In this document: positions 42,798 through 51,797 of the stretch, one piece after another
How positions within the stretch are numbered: the stretch's first letter is position 1
Layout of the letters: each line of letters opens with the position of its first letter
Assembly (NCBI RefSeq): GCF_037200945.1
Contig: NZ_JBBCGP010000001.1
Span: forward strand, 1,920,501 to 1,984,500
DNA: 64,000 nucleotides
Direction: 5' to 3'
Origin: Methylovirgula sp.
GTDB taxonomy: Bacteria > Pseudomonadota > Alphaproteobacteria > Rhizobiales > Beijerinckiaceae
The notes under the pieces: model-generated
Database searches by the model: none
Told to the model about the DNA's origin: nothing
What the model saw: only the letters and a program-made list of their open reading frames with translations
Translations under genes and position numbers: made by a program

Positions 42798-44252
42798 ATG
42801 GCGAGCGAAAAAGCTGCGGACGACCAATCTTTCATCGAAACGCGCGTGCCGGCGCGACTCGACCGGCTGCCCTTCGGCGTGTTCCACCTGCGGATGATTA
42901 TCGCGCTTGGCATTACCTGGATTCTCGATGGGCTTGAAGTGACGTTGGCTGGTTCGCTCGCCGGAGCGCTGGTGGCAAGCCCGACGCTGCATTTCAACGA
43001 TTGGGACATCGGTCTGATTTCGGGCTTCTACCTCGCCGGCGCGGTCGTCGGAGCGCTCATTTTCGGTTGGCTCACCGACCGTTATGGGCGCAAGAAACTC
43101 TTCTTCATTACGCTCGGCCTTTATGCGGCGGCGACAGCGGCGACAGCTTTCAGCTTCAATCTCGCGAGCTTCTGTCTGTTTCGTTTTTTGACCGGCGCGG
43201 GGATCGGCGGCGAATACAGTGCGATCAATTCGACCATTCAGGAATTTACCCCGGCGCGGCTACGCGGGCGCGTCGATATGGCGATCAACGGCTCGTTCTG
43301 GGTCGGCGGCGCGCTCGGCGCGGCGGCGTCGATCTACTTGCTCAATCCGGCGCATTTCAGCGCCGACATGGGCTGGCGCGCGGCCTTCTTCATCGGGGCT
43401 CTTCTGGCGCTCGGCATTCTCGCCTTGCGGACCTTTATTCCCGAAAGCCCACGCTGGCTCGTCATCCATGGGCACGAGAAAAAGGCCGAGGCGATCGTGG
43501 GGCAAATCGAGGCCGAATTTTCCGCGCGCAATATCGCTTTGAGCGATCCGGAAACCTTGAAGCCGCTGCGCATCAAGCCACGAAGCCATACGCCGCTCGC
43601 CGAGGTTTTTCGCGCGCTCTTTGTGACGTTCCGTCCGCGCACGCTGGTCGGCCTCGCGTTGATGAGCGCGCAAAGTTTTTTCTATAATGCGATCTTCTTC
43701 ACCTACGCACTGGTGCTGACGACATTCTATAAAGTTCCGCATCAGAGCGTCGGGCTTTATGTCTTTCCCTTCGCCGCCGGCAATGTGTTCGGGCCTCTGC
43801 TTCTTGGCCCACTCTTCGACAAGATCGGCCGCAAGCCGATGGTCGCCGCGACATATGCTATCGCCGGTATCCTCCTCGCCGTGTCGGCCGTGCTGTTCGA
43901 TGCCGGCGTGCTCGACGCGAAGACGCAGACGATCTCCTGGATGATCGTTTTCTTCTTCGCTTCGGCGGCCGCGAGCGCCGCCTATCTGACGGTGAGCGAA
44001 ATTTTTCCGGTCGAGATCCGTGCTTTGGCGATCGCCGTATTTTATGCTGTTGGCACGGGCATCGGCGGCGTCGCGGCGCCCGTGCTTTTCGGGGCTCTGA
44101 TCCAGACCGAAAAACGCGGCCTCGTGCTCATCGGCTATCTTGTCGGTGCCGCCTTAATGATCGGCGCCGGCATTGTGCAGGCGCTCTTCGGCGTGGCCGC
44201 TGAGGGCAAATCGCTCGAATCGGTCGCTCAGCCGTTGTCGTCGGAGGGCTGA
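42798..44252 (+). CDS. MFS transporter, metabolite:H+ symporter family
   Basis: 484 residues from ATG 42798, preceded by GGAGGGGG. Twelve segments. The loop 2-3 signature GWLTDRYGRKKLFF and its second-half counterpart GPLFDKIGRKPM, plus RFLTGAGIGGEYSAINSTIQEFTPARLRGR, place it with the sugar or aromatic acid:H+ symporters. IPESPRWLV follows segment 6, as in that group. Substrate unknown. The last 25 bases overlap the convergent methyltransferase gene. Confidence 0.88.
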   Translation: MASEKAADDQSFIETRVPARLDRLPFGVFHLRMIIALGITWILDGLEVTLAGSLAGALVASPTLHFNDWDIGLISGFYLAGAVVGALIFGWLTDRYGRKKLFFITLGLYAAATAATAFSFNLASFCLFRFLTGAGIGGEYSAINSTIQEFTPARLRGRVDMAINGSFWVGGALGAAASIYLLNPAHFSADMGWRAAFFIGALLALGILALRTFIPESPRWLVIHGHEKKAEAIVGQIEAEFSARNIALSDPETLKPLRIKPRSHTPLAEVFRALFVTFRPRTLVGLALMSAQSFFYNAIFFTYALVLTTFYKVPHQSVGLYVFPFAAGNVFGPLLLGPLFDKIGRKPMVAATYAIAGILLAVSAVLFDAGVLDAKTQTISWMIVFFFASAAASAAYLTVSEIFPVEIRALAIAVFYAVGTGIGGVAAPVLFGALIQTEKRGLVLIGYLVGAALMIGAGIVQALFGVAAEGKSLESVAQPLSSEG

Positions 44253-45052
44253 TTTTTTCTCTTCGGCCGTTCCACCCGCGGTCCTTCGACAAGCCGCACG
44301 ACCATACCGCGGAAACTGCGCACGTCCTGTTCGGTGAGATGCATCCGATGGAACATATTGCGCAGATTGTTCTGCATCACCGGTCGTTTCGCCAAGGGCC
44401 GGAAAAAACCGACGCGCTCCAGTTCGCCTTCGAGATATTCGAAGAACGAGACGACCATTTCGCGCGGCGCCCCCGGGGAGCGCTCCGCTTGCTGAAACGG
44501 CGGTGCGCTGCCATGCGCGGCCTTCATCCACTCATAGCCGATCAGCAGAACCGCCTGCGCGAGGTTGAGCGATGCATAGGCCGGATTGACCGGAAAGCTG
44601 ACGATCTTGTCGGCCAACACGACCTCTTCATTGGCAAGCCCGGTCCGCTCGGGGCCGAAGAGAATGCCGAGCTTCTCGCCGCCCCGAATGCGCGCCGCCG
44701 CTTCGATCATCGCTTCATCCGCGGCGAGGACAGACTTGACCTGGCCGCGTTCGCGCGCCGTCGTCGCGAAAACGCCGTTGAGGTCGGCGACAGCCTCTTC
44801 GAGGCTCGCAAAAAGCCTGGCTGATTCGAGCAGATGCACGGCGCCTGCCGCCGCGGCGTAGGCGCCCTTGCGTAAGGCGCCGGTGCGCGGCCAGCCCTCG
44901 CGCGGATTGACAAGCCGCAGATCGCTGAGGCCGAAATTCGCCATGGCGCGGGCGCACATGCCGATGTTTACCGCGAGCTGCGGCCGCACGAGAATGATCG
45001 CGGGGCCGCCCGTGAGGCTCGGAATGGTATGATTTGTGCCAGCGCCAGTCAT
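44228..45052 (-). CDS. TrmJ-like tRNA/rRNA methyltransferase (SPOUT, TrmH family)
   Basis: 274 residues. SPOUT fold with ILVRPQLAVNIGMCARAMANFGL at the N-terminus, LRLVNPREGWP, ATTARERGQVK, and the knot motifs LGILFGPERTGLANEEV and FPVNPAYASLNLAQAVLLIGYEW. A C-terminal helical extension (SFFEYLEGELERVGFF, MHLTEQDVRSFRGMV) is the dimerisation part of TrmJ, which 2'-O-methylates position 32 of tRNA. The gene name is withheld because the exact target is not certain. It precedes icd divergently. Confidence 0.85.
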   Translation of the reverse strand: MTGAGTNHTIPSLTGGPAIILVRPQLAVNIGMCARAMANFGLSDLRLVNPREGWPRTGALRKGAYAAAAGAVHLLESARLFASLEEAVADLNGVFATTARERGQVKSVLAADEAMIEAAARIRGGEKLGILFGPERTGLANEEVVLADKIVSFPVNPAYASLNLAQAVLLIGYEWMKAAHGSAPPFQQAERSPGAPREMVVSFFEYLEGELERVGFFRPLAKRPVMQNNLRNMFHRMHLTEQDVRSFRGMVVRLVEGPRVERPKRKNQPSDDNG

Positions 45053-45255
45053 CGCCTCTCTATAGGCGATCTTGCGGCGGGGAGGCGACTTTTCATCGTC
45101 GAAAAGCGCTTATTGGAATGCCCTGCAGACGTCCCATGGTCGCCTTTTATGTCACCGTCGCAAAGCGGCGCAAGGTCTATCGCCACGCCGCTTTCCGCTC
45201 CCACTTGCCGGTGCTATAGGGGCCGCGCCCCTTCCGTAATGCCAAAGGTTTTGCC

Positions 45256-46482
45256 ATGAACAAGATCAAGGTCGCAAATCCCGTCGTCGAACTCGATGGT
45301 GACGAAATGACCCGGATCATCTGGCACTTGATTCGCGACAAGCTGATCCATCCCTATCTCGATATTCATCTCGACTATTACGATCTGTCGATGGAAAACC
45401 GCGACGCGACGGATGACCAGGTCACGGTCGAGGCCGCCAACGCGATCAAGAAGCACGGCGTCGGCGTCAAATGCGCGACGATCACCCCCGACGAGGCGCG
45501 CGTCAAAGAATTCAATCTGAAGGAAATGTGGAAGTCGCCCAACGGCACGATCCGCAACATCCTCGGCGGCGTTATTTTCCGCGAGCCAATCATCTGCAAG
45601 AACGTGCCGCGTCTCGTGCCCGGCTGGACGGCGCCGATCGTCGTCGGCCGTCATGCGTTTGGCGATCAATATCGCGCAACAGATTTCAAAGTACCCGGCA
45701 AGGGCCGGATGACGATCAGGTTCGAAGGCGAAGACGGCACTATCATCGAGAAGGAAGTCTTCAACTACCCCGGCGCCGGCGTTGCGATGGCGATGTACAA
45801 TCTCGACGATTCGATTCGCGATTTTGCCCGCGCCTCGCTGAACTATGGGCTCTTGCGCAAATTTCCGGTCTATCTCTCGACCAAGAACACGATTCTCAAG
45901 GCCTACGACGGGCGCTTCAAGGACATCTTCCAGGAAGTCTACGAGAACGAGTTCAAGGCGGATTATATGGCCGCGCGAATCACCTACGAACATCGGCTGA
46001 TCGACGACATGGTCGCCTCGGCGCTCAAATGGTCGGGCGGCTATGTTTGGGCGTGTAAGAATTATGATGGCGACGTGCAATCGGACACGGTCGCCCAGGG
46101 TTTTGGTTCGCTCGGCCTGATGACCTCAGTGCTGTTGACGCCGGACGGGCAGACCGTCGAAGCCGAAGCTGCGCACGGCACCGTCACACGGCATTATCGC
46201 GAATATCAGAAGGGCCGCGAGACTTCGACCAATTCGATTGCGTCGATCTTCGCCTGGACGCGCGCGCTCGCCCATCGTGCCAAGCTCGACGACAACGAGG
46301 AACTGGCGCGTTTCGCCGCTACTTTAGAAAAGGTCTGCGTCGATACGGTCGAATCGGGTTTTATGACCAAGGACCTCGCTTTGCTCGTCGGCGACAGCCA
46401 GAAATGGCTCTCGACCAACGGATTCCTCGACAAGATCAGCGATAATCTGCGCAAAGTGCTTGAGTCGGCGGTGGCCGATTGA
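45256..46482 (+). CDS. icd: NADP-dependent isocitrate dehydrogenase
   Basis: 408 residues, the homodimeric type related to eukaryotic enzymes and common in Rhizobiales. It decarboxylates isocitrate to 2-oxoglutarate in the TCA cycle. VVELDGDEMTRIIWHLIRD at the N-terminus, GVGVKCATITPDE, WKSPNGTIRNILGG (substrate loop), GRHAFGDQY, YDGDVQSDTVAQGFGSLGLMTS (metal Asp residues) and EAAHGTVTRHY are all in place. Single gene, 203 bases after the divergent methyltransferase start. Confidence 0.97.
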   Translation: MNKIKVANPVVELDGDEMTRIIWHLIRDKLIHPYLDIHLDYYDLSMENRDATDDQVTVEAANAIKKHGVGVKCATITPDEARVKEFNLKEMWKSPNGTIRNILGGVIFREPIICKNVPRLVPGWTAPIVVGRHAFGDQYRATDFKVPGKGRMTIRFEGEDGTIIEKEVFNYPGAGVAMAMYNLDDSIRDFARASLNYGLLRKFPVYLSTKNTILKAYDGRFKDIFQEVYENEFKADYMAARITYEHRLIDDMVASALKWSGGYVWACKNYDGDVQSDTVAQGFGSLGLMTSVLLTPDGQTVEAEAAHGTVTRHYREYQKGRETSTNSIASIFAWTRALAHRAKLDDNEELARFAATLEKVCVDTVESGFMTKDLALLVGDSQKWLSTNGFLDKISDNLRKVLESAVAD

Positions 46483-46600
46483 TGGCTTTTGCTCCGGTTA
46501 TTTCGGAACGACGTTGAAAACATCTGTCGGAAGCAAGGAACTTATTGTCTAGCCTTGCGCATCTCGTTATAAGGCCAGCGATTTCGTCTGAGGTGCGGAG

Positions 46601-47029
46601 ATGTTGAACGTGCCGAATGAAACGATCGATGTCGATTATCGACCGTCGGAAGACGAGCCTTTCATGAATGAAAGGCAGCGTGAATATTTTCGCCGCAAGT
46701 TGCTTGCATGGAAGGAAGATATTTTGCGCGAAAGCCGCGAAACGCTTGTCGTCCTGCAAAATGACAACGAAAACCTTCCTGACCTCGCCGATCGCGCCTC
46801 TTCGGAAACGGATCGCGCGATCGAACTCCGTGCCCGCGACCGGCAGCGTAAATTGATTGCCAAGATCGATGCGGCGCTCGGCCGAATCGAGGACGGCAGC
46901 TACGGCTATTGCGAGGAGACGGGGGAGCCGATCTCGCTCAAGCGTCTTGATGCCAGGCCCATAGCGACCTTTTCGATCGAAGCGCAGGAGCGCCACGAGC
47001 GGCGCGAGAAAGTCTATCGCGACAGCTGA
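46601..47029 (+). CDS. dksA: RNA polymerase-binding transcription factor DksA, degenerate zinc finger
   Basis: 142 residues. It enters the RNA polymerase secondary channel and with ppGpp changes rRNA and amino-acid promoter activity. The coiled-coil has NERQREYFRRKLLAWKEDIL and LADRASSETDRAIELRARDRQ, with the DxxDxA tip changed to DLADRAS. Only one Cys (Cys104 in YGYCEETGEPI) remains of the four zinc ligands; the others are Thr, Ser and Ala. Such forms are usual in rhizobia and should fold without zinc. Downstream 47030-47226 has no gene. Confidence 0.92.
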   Translation: MLNVPNETIDVDYRPSEDEPFMNERQREYFRRKLLAWKEDILRESRETLVVLQNDNENLPDLADRASSETDRAIELRARDRQRKLIAKIDAALGRIEDGSYGYCEETGEPISLKRLDARPIATFSIEAQERHERREKVYRDS

Positions 47030-47226
47030 GCGCGGCTTGGCGATTTAAGCCTGGGGACAGCGCCCCCTGCGCGCGCCGCAAATTGCTTCCTATATGGGGC
47101 GGGGGTAGCCTCACGGGCGGCTTTGCGAAAGCGCCGAGCGGTTTTCGCGCAATCCTGCCGTGACCTATTCGAGATTCCGGGCATGGCGTAAGCTTAGCCA
47201 TTGCCTCTCTTTGAGAAAGCAGACGA

Positions 47227-48552
47227 ATGTCCCAGGCTCATCAAAACGCGCCTCTCACGCCTTCGGTATCGCCCGCGAAGCCCGCGGGTCCGGCCGTGAC
47301 CAGCGCGAAGCTCGCCAATGGTCTTGAGATCGTGGTGATCCCGGATCATCGCGCGCCCGTCGTCACCCATATGGTGTGGTATCGCAATGGATCGGCTGAC
47401 GATCCGGTCGGCAAGTCCGGCATCGCGCATTTTCTCGAACATCTGATGTTCAAAGGGACGAAGGATTACCCGGCCGGCCAATTCTCCGAACTTATCGCCG
47501 ATGTCGGCGGCCAGGAGAACGCCTTCACCTCGAACGATTACACGGCTTATTTCCAGCGCGTGCCAAAGGATCACCTGCGCACCTGCATGGATTATGAAGC
47601 CGACCGGATGCAGAACCTGGTTCTGACCGACGAGGTGGTGACGCCCGAGCGTGAAGTGGTGCTCGAAGAGCGCCGTATGCGCACCGATTCGGACCCCGGC
47701 GATCTTTTGAGCGAGGCAGTGCAATCGGCGTTGTTCACCCGCCATCCTTATGGACTGCCAGTGATTGGCTGGGCGGACGATATCGCCGGCCTCGGCCGTG
47801 ACGATGCCTTGGCTTATTACGAGCGTTTCTACACGCCGGAAAATGCCATTCTCATTGTGGCCGGCGATGTCGAGCCGAAGGACGTGGTCGCGCTTGCCGG
47901 CGAGGTCTACGGCAAGATTCCGGCGCGTGGTGAAGCGCCCAAACGCTGGCGCGTCGGCGAGCCGAAAGCACAGGCGCGTCGGCAGATCACGCTCGCCGAC
48001 GAGAAAGTCGAGCAGCCCTCCTATCAGGTTTGCTTCCTCGTTCCCTCATATAGAACCGCGCCGCGCGACGCCGAGGCGCTGGAGGTGCTGGCGCATTATC
48101 TCGGCGGCGGCCAGACGAGCCTCCTGTTCCGGACACTCGTCGTCGAAAAGAAGCTCGCAGTCTCGATCGGCGCTTATTACGGCGGCACGGCGCTCGATGA
48201 GACGCGCTTCTATCTCTATGGCATGCCGGCGCCCGGCGTCTCGCTTGAGACGTTGGACGAGGAGATTGCCGGCATTGTCGCCGGGCTCGCTGAAAAGGGC
48301 ATCGACGCCGCCGATATCGAGCGCGCCAAATCGCGTCTCGTTGCCGAGACGATCTATGCGCAGGACAACCAGGGCGCGATGGCACAATGGTACGGCGCTT
48401 CGCTCGCCACCGGCCTATCGCTCGACGATATTCAGAGCTGGCCAGCACGGATCGAGGCCGTCACGGCAGATCAGGTGCTGAAGGCAGCGCATTGGCTCGA
48501 TCACCAGCGCGGCGTCACCGGCTTTTTGCTGCCGGCAGGCCGCGCGGCTTAA
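47227..48552 (+). CDS. M16 family zinc peptidase (catalytic subunit)
   Basis: 441 residues. The inverted zinc motif HFLEH gives His68, Glu71 and His72 (GIAHFLEHLMFKGT), with the third ligand Glu in YEADRMQNL some 75 residues on. FTSNDYTAYFQ, VLEERRMRTDSDPG and HPYGLPVIGW are family features. No signal peptide is evident, unlike many periplasmic homologues. It forms a pair with the next gene, 63 bases downstream: this copy should provide catalysis and the second the other half of the clamp, as in processing-peptidase pairs. Confidence 0.9.
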   Translation: MSQAHQNAPLTPSVSPAKPAGPAVTSAKLANGLEIVVIPDHRAPVVTHMVWYRNGSADDPVGKSGIAHFLEHLMFKGTKDYPAGQFSELIADVGGQENAFTSNDYTAYFQRVPKDHLRTCMDYEADRMQNLVLTDEVVTPEREVVLEERRMRTDSDPGDLLSEAVQSALFTRHPYGLPVIGWADDIAGLGRDDALAYYERFYTPENAILIVAGDVEPKDVVALAGEVYGKIPARGEAPKRWRVGEPKAQARRQITLADEKVEQPSYQVCFLVPSYRTAPRDAEALEVLAHYLGGGQTSLLFRTLVVEKKLAVSIGAYYGGTALDETRFYLYGMPAPGVSLETLDEEIAGIVAGLAEKGIDAADIERAKSRLVAETIYAQDNQGAMAQWYGASLATGLSLDDIQSWPARIEAVTADQVLKAAHWLDHQRGVTGFLLPAGRAA

Positions 48553-48615
48553 TTTTCAAATGTTGCGACCGCCGCGGAACTGGGTTTCCGGCGATCACGC
48601 CCAACGGGATGCAAA

Positions 48616-49905
48616 ATGACCGACAGTCTCAAGACGGAATTGAAGCCCACCAGTTCGCACGCGGCGAAAGTCCAGCAGATCGTCTCGCCCGGCGGCATCA
48701 AGGCCTGGCTCGTTGAAGACTACACCGTGCCGCTGGTGGCGCTCGAACTCGCCTTTCTCGGTGGCGCCTCGCAAGACCCTGCCACCCTGCCGGGCGTCGC
48801 GACGCTGCTCGCGGGCCTGCTCGACGAAGGCGCGGGTCCTTATGATTCGGAAGCGTTCCATCGCATCCTCGAAGAGCAGGCGATCGAAATCAGTTTCTCG
48901 GCCGATCGCGATCTTCTTGTCGGCCGGATGCAGACCCTGGAACGCAACAAGGCCAAGGCATTTGAACTGCTCGGCCTCGCCGTCACGCAGGCACGGCTCG
49001 ATCTTGAACCGCTCGAGCGGGTGAAAAGCCAGATCTCTGCCGGCCTCCGGCGTGAGACCAATGATCCCGATCACGTCGCGAGCCGCACGTTTCGCGCCAT
49101 CGCTTATGCGGGCCATCCTTATGGCGCGCCGGTGCGTGGCGATCTTGCGACGATCGATTCGCTGTCGCGGCTGCATATCGCGGATTTCCGCGCCGCGAAT
49201 TTCGCGCGCGACAATCTGATGGTCGCCGTTGTCGGTGCGATCGACGCGCTGACACTTGGCACTTATCTCGACGATGTCTTCGGTTCACTGCCGCAGAAGG
49301 CGTCGCTGCTGCCGGTGCCGGATATTGTTTTCGCCGGCGTCGGGCGGCGCGAGATCGCCGATATCGATCTGCCGCAATCGACGATTCGTTTCGGCCGTCA
49401 GGGCATACCGCGCGACGACGCTGACTTCATGCCCGGCATTGTGGTCAATCACGTGCTCGGCGGCGGCGTGTTTTCGGCACGCCTGTTCCGCGAAGTGCGC
49501 GAAAAGCGCGGCCTCGCTTATTCGGTCTATTCGCAGCTTGCTGCACAAGACCATAGCGCGATGCTTTTCGGAGGCACCTCAACGAAGAACGAGCGCGCCG
49601 CGGAATCGCTCGAAGTCATCCAGGGCGAAATCCGCAGCCTCTCCGATGCGGGTCCGACCGACGAAGAACTCGACAAGGCGAAAAAATATCTCATCGGCTC
49701 TTATGCGCTACGCTTCGATTCCTCGACCAAGATTGCGGGGCATCTCGTGCACCTGCAGGCTGAAGGTTATGGCGTCGAATATCTCGATGCGCGCAACAAG
49801 CTGATCGAAGCCGTAACGATGGACGATGCCAAGCGCGCCGCGAAGCGGCTCTTTGGCGATGGGTCGCTGCTCGTCGCGGTCGCCGGGCGGCCGGTGGGAT
49901 TGTAA
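48616..49905 (+). CDS. M16 family peptidase-like protein (non-catalytic partner)
   Basis: 429 residues with the same fold as its upstream neighbour, but the zinc motif is lost: the corresponding place reads GVATLLAGLLDEG. HPYGAPVRGDLATIDSLSRLHIADF and the C-terminal VVNHVLGGGVFSARLFREVREKRGLAYSVYSQ are conserved, the latter containing the substrate-binding Arg/Tyr. It likely dimerises with the catalytic copy to enclose peptides. mutL follows after 24 bases, an order seen widely in alphaproteobacteria. Confidence 0.9.
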   Translation: MTDSLKTELKPTSSHAAKVQQIVSPGGIKAWLVEDYTVPLVALELAFLGGASQDPATLPGVATLLAGLLDEGAGPYDSEAFHRILEEQAIEISFSADRDLLVGRMQTLERNKAKAFELLGLAVTQARLDLEPLERVKSQISAGLRRETNDPDHVASRTFRAIAYAGHPYGAPVRGDLATIDSLSRLHIADFRAANFARDNLMVAVVGAIDALTLGTYLDDVFGSLPQKASLLPVPDIVFAGVGRREIADIDLPQSTIRFGRQGIPRDDADFMPGIVVNHVLGGGVFSARLFREVREKRGLAYSVYSQLAAQDHSAMLFGGTSTKNERAAESLEVIQGEIRSLSDAGPTDEELDKAKKYLIGSYALRFDSSTKIAGHLVHLQAEGYGVEYLDARNKLIEAVTMDDAKRAAKRLFGDGSLLVAVAGRPVGL

Positions 49906-49929
49906 GGCCGCTCTGGTCCGGGGATCGAC

Positions 49930-51726
49930 ATGCCCGTTCGCCGTCTCGATCCCGTCCTTGTCGACCGCATCGCCGCCGGCGAAGTGATCGAGCGGCCAGC
50001 TGCGGCGGTGAAAGAGCTCGTCGAGAACGCGCTCGATGCCGGCGCGACGCGCATCGATGTTGCGATTGAGGCGGGCGGCCGCCGTCTCATCCGTGTCATC
50101 GACGATGGTCTTGGCATGGGTGCCGCCGATCTCGAACTTGCCGTCGAGCGTCATGCGACCTCGAAATTGCCCGATGGCGATCTTTCGCAGATCGGCACTT
50201 TGGGCTTCCGCGGTGAGGCGCTGCCATCGATCGGCTCGGTCGCGACGCTTGATATTTTTTCGCGTGCGCGGGACGCGCGCGACGGCAGCCATATCCGCAT
50301 CGATCAGGGGCTGAAACACAGGCTCGCGCCCGCTGGGCAGCCGCAGGGGACGCGCGTCGAAGTGCGCGAATTGTTCGCCGCGACGCCGGCACGGCTCAAA
50401 TTCCTGAAAAGCGACCGTACCGAATCTTCAGCCGTTGCCGATGTCCTCCAGCGTCTCGCGATGGCGCATCCGGAGGTACGGTTTGCGCTCTCGGGCCCGG
50501 ATATTTCCGGCTTTGATTACGCGGCTTGTACCGCGGACGCTGATGGGTTGTTGCAGCGGCTTACGCAAATCCTTGGCAAGGATTTTCATGCCAATGCGCT
50601 GGCGCTCGACGCAGAGCGTGAAGGCGTGCGGCTCTGGGGCTTCGCCGGTCTGCCGACCTGGCATCGCGCCAATAGCAATGGGCAATATTTCTTCGTCAAT
50701 GATCGTCCGGTGCGCGACAAGCTGTTCGTCGGCGCGGCGCGCGGCGCCTATGTCGATTATCTGCCGGCGGGGCGTTATCCGGCGCTGGCGTTATTCGTGA
50801 CCTGCGATCCGCGCGAGGTCGATGTCAACGTGCATCCGGCGAAGGCCGAAGTGCGGTTTCGCGATCCGGGCCTTGTCCGCGGCCTTGTCGTCGGCGCGGT
50901 GAAACAAACGCTTGAGGGCGCGCGCCATCGTGCGACGCCCAGCAACGGCAGTGCTGCGCTTGATCTTTTGGCGCGCCGGCCAAACGGCAACGGACTTTCC
51001 GGCTGGCGGCCGCAGCGGCCGGCGAACTGGACGCCCGAGACCTCCGCGGCCTATTCGGGCGTTGCAGAAGGTCAGGCGCGTTTCGATCATATTGCACCGA
51101 GTGCCGATGTGCGCACCGCAGCGGCTTTGCACGACGATGCCGATGCACCGCTCGGCGCCGCGCGGGCGCAAATCCACGGCACTTATATCATTGCGCAGAC
51201 AAGCGATGGCCTCGTCGTTGTCGATCAGCACGCCGCGCACGAGCGCCTTGTCTATGAAAAGATGAAGGCCGCGCGCGCGGCGGGCGGTATCGAACGGCAG
51301 GTTCTGCTCATTCCGACCGTCGTCGAATTGGAAGAGGCGGCTGTCCGCCGTCTCGACGCTGCCGCGCCCCTGCTTGCCGATTTTGGCCTCGTGATCGAAG
51401 CCTTCGGCCCCGGCGCCATTCTGCTGCGCGAACAGCCGAGCGTGCTCAAACATCTCGAAGCCGACAGGCTGTTGCGCGATCTCGCCGACGTTCTGGCGGA
51501 AGATGAGAGCGCTGCTTTGCCGCTGGAGCGCCGTCTCGATCATGTGCTGGCGACGCTCGCCTGCCACAATTCGGTGCGCGCCGGCCGGCGGCTGCTCCCT
51601 GAGGAAATGAATGCGCTCCTGCGCGAAATGGAGCGCACGCCGGGCTCCGGCCAATGCAACCACGGCCGCCCGACTTATGTCGAACTGAAGCTAGCCGACA
51701 TCGAACGGCTCTTCGGGCGGCGATAA
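49930..51726 (+). CDS. mutL: DNA mismatch repair protein MutL (with endonuclease motif)
   Basis: 598 residues. The GHKL ATPase (1-330) has ERPAAAVKELVENALDAGATR, IDDGLGMG, FRGEALPSIGSV and the ATP-lid. A poorly conserved linker (about 330-410) precedes the dimerisation domain. The latent endonuclease motif DQHA-x2-E-x4-E is complete at 432-443 (DQHAAHERLVYE), with ACHNSVRAG and the CNHGRPT near the C-terminus, so this MutL should nick DNA itself, as in MutH-lacking bacteria. Last gene of the M16-M16-mutL unit. Confidence 0.96.
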   Translation: MPVRRLDPVLVDRIAAGEVIERPAAAVKELVENALDAGATRIDVAIEAGGRRLIRVIDDGLGMGAADLELAVERHATSKLPDGDLSQIGTLGFRGEALPSIGSVATLDIFSRARDARDGSHIRIDQGLKHRLAPAGQPQGTRVEVRELFAATPARLKFLKSDRTESSAVADVLQRLAMAHPEVRFALSGPDISGFDYAACTADADGLLQRLTQILGKDFHANALALDAEREGVRLWGFAGLPTWHRANSNGQYFFVNDRPVRDKLFVGAARGAYVDYLPAGRYPALALFVTCDPREVDVNVHPAKAEVRFRDPGLVRGLVVGAVKQTLEGARHRATPSNGSAALDLLARRPNGNGLSGWRPQRPANWTPETSAAYSGVAEGQARFDHIAPSADVRTAAALHDDADAPLGAARAQIHGTYIIAQTSDGLVVVDQHAAHERLVYEKMKAARAAGGIERQVLLIPTVVELEEAAVRRLDAAAPLLADFGLVIEAFGPGAILLREQPSVLKHLEADRLLRDLADVLAEDESAALPLERRLDHVLATLACHNSVRAGRRLLPEEMNALLREMERTPGSGQCNHGRPTYVELKLADIERLFGRR

Positions 51727-51748
51727 AGACGCGGTAGCGCGCCTAAAA

Positions 51749-51766
51749 ATATCCGTTTACGGATAT
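51749..51766. promoter_or_regulatory. Inverted repeat ATATCCG-TTTA-CGGATAT before purD
   Basis: A perfect 7-bp inverted repeat with a 4-base loop lies 32 bases ahead of the purD GTG and 23 after the mutL stop. It may be an operator or a small hairpin in the purD leader. It lacks a T-run for termination. Confidence 0.35.
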
Positions 51767-51797
51767 CCGGGCATATCAATCATCCGAATCCACAATC

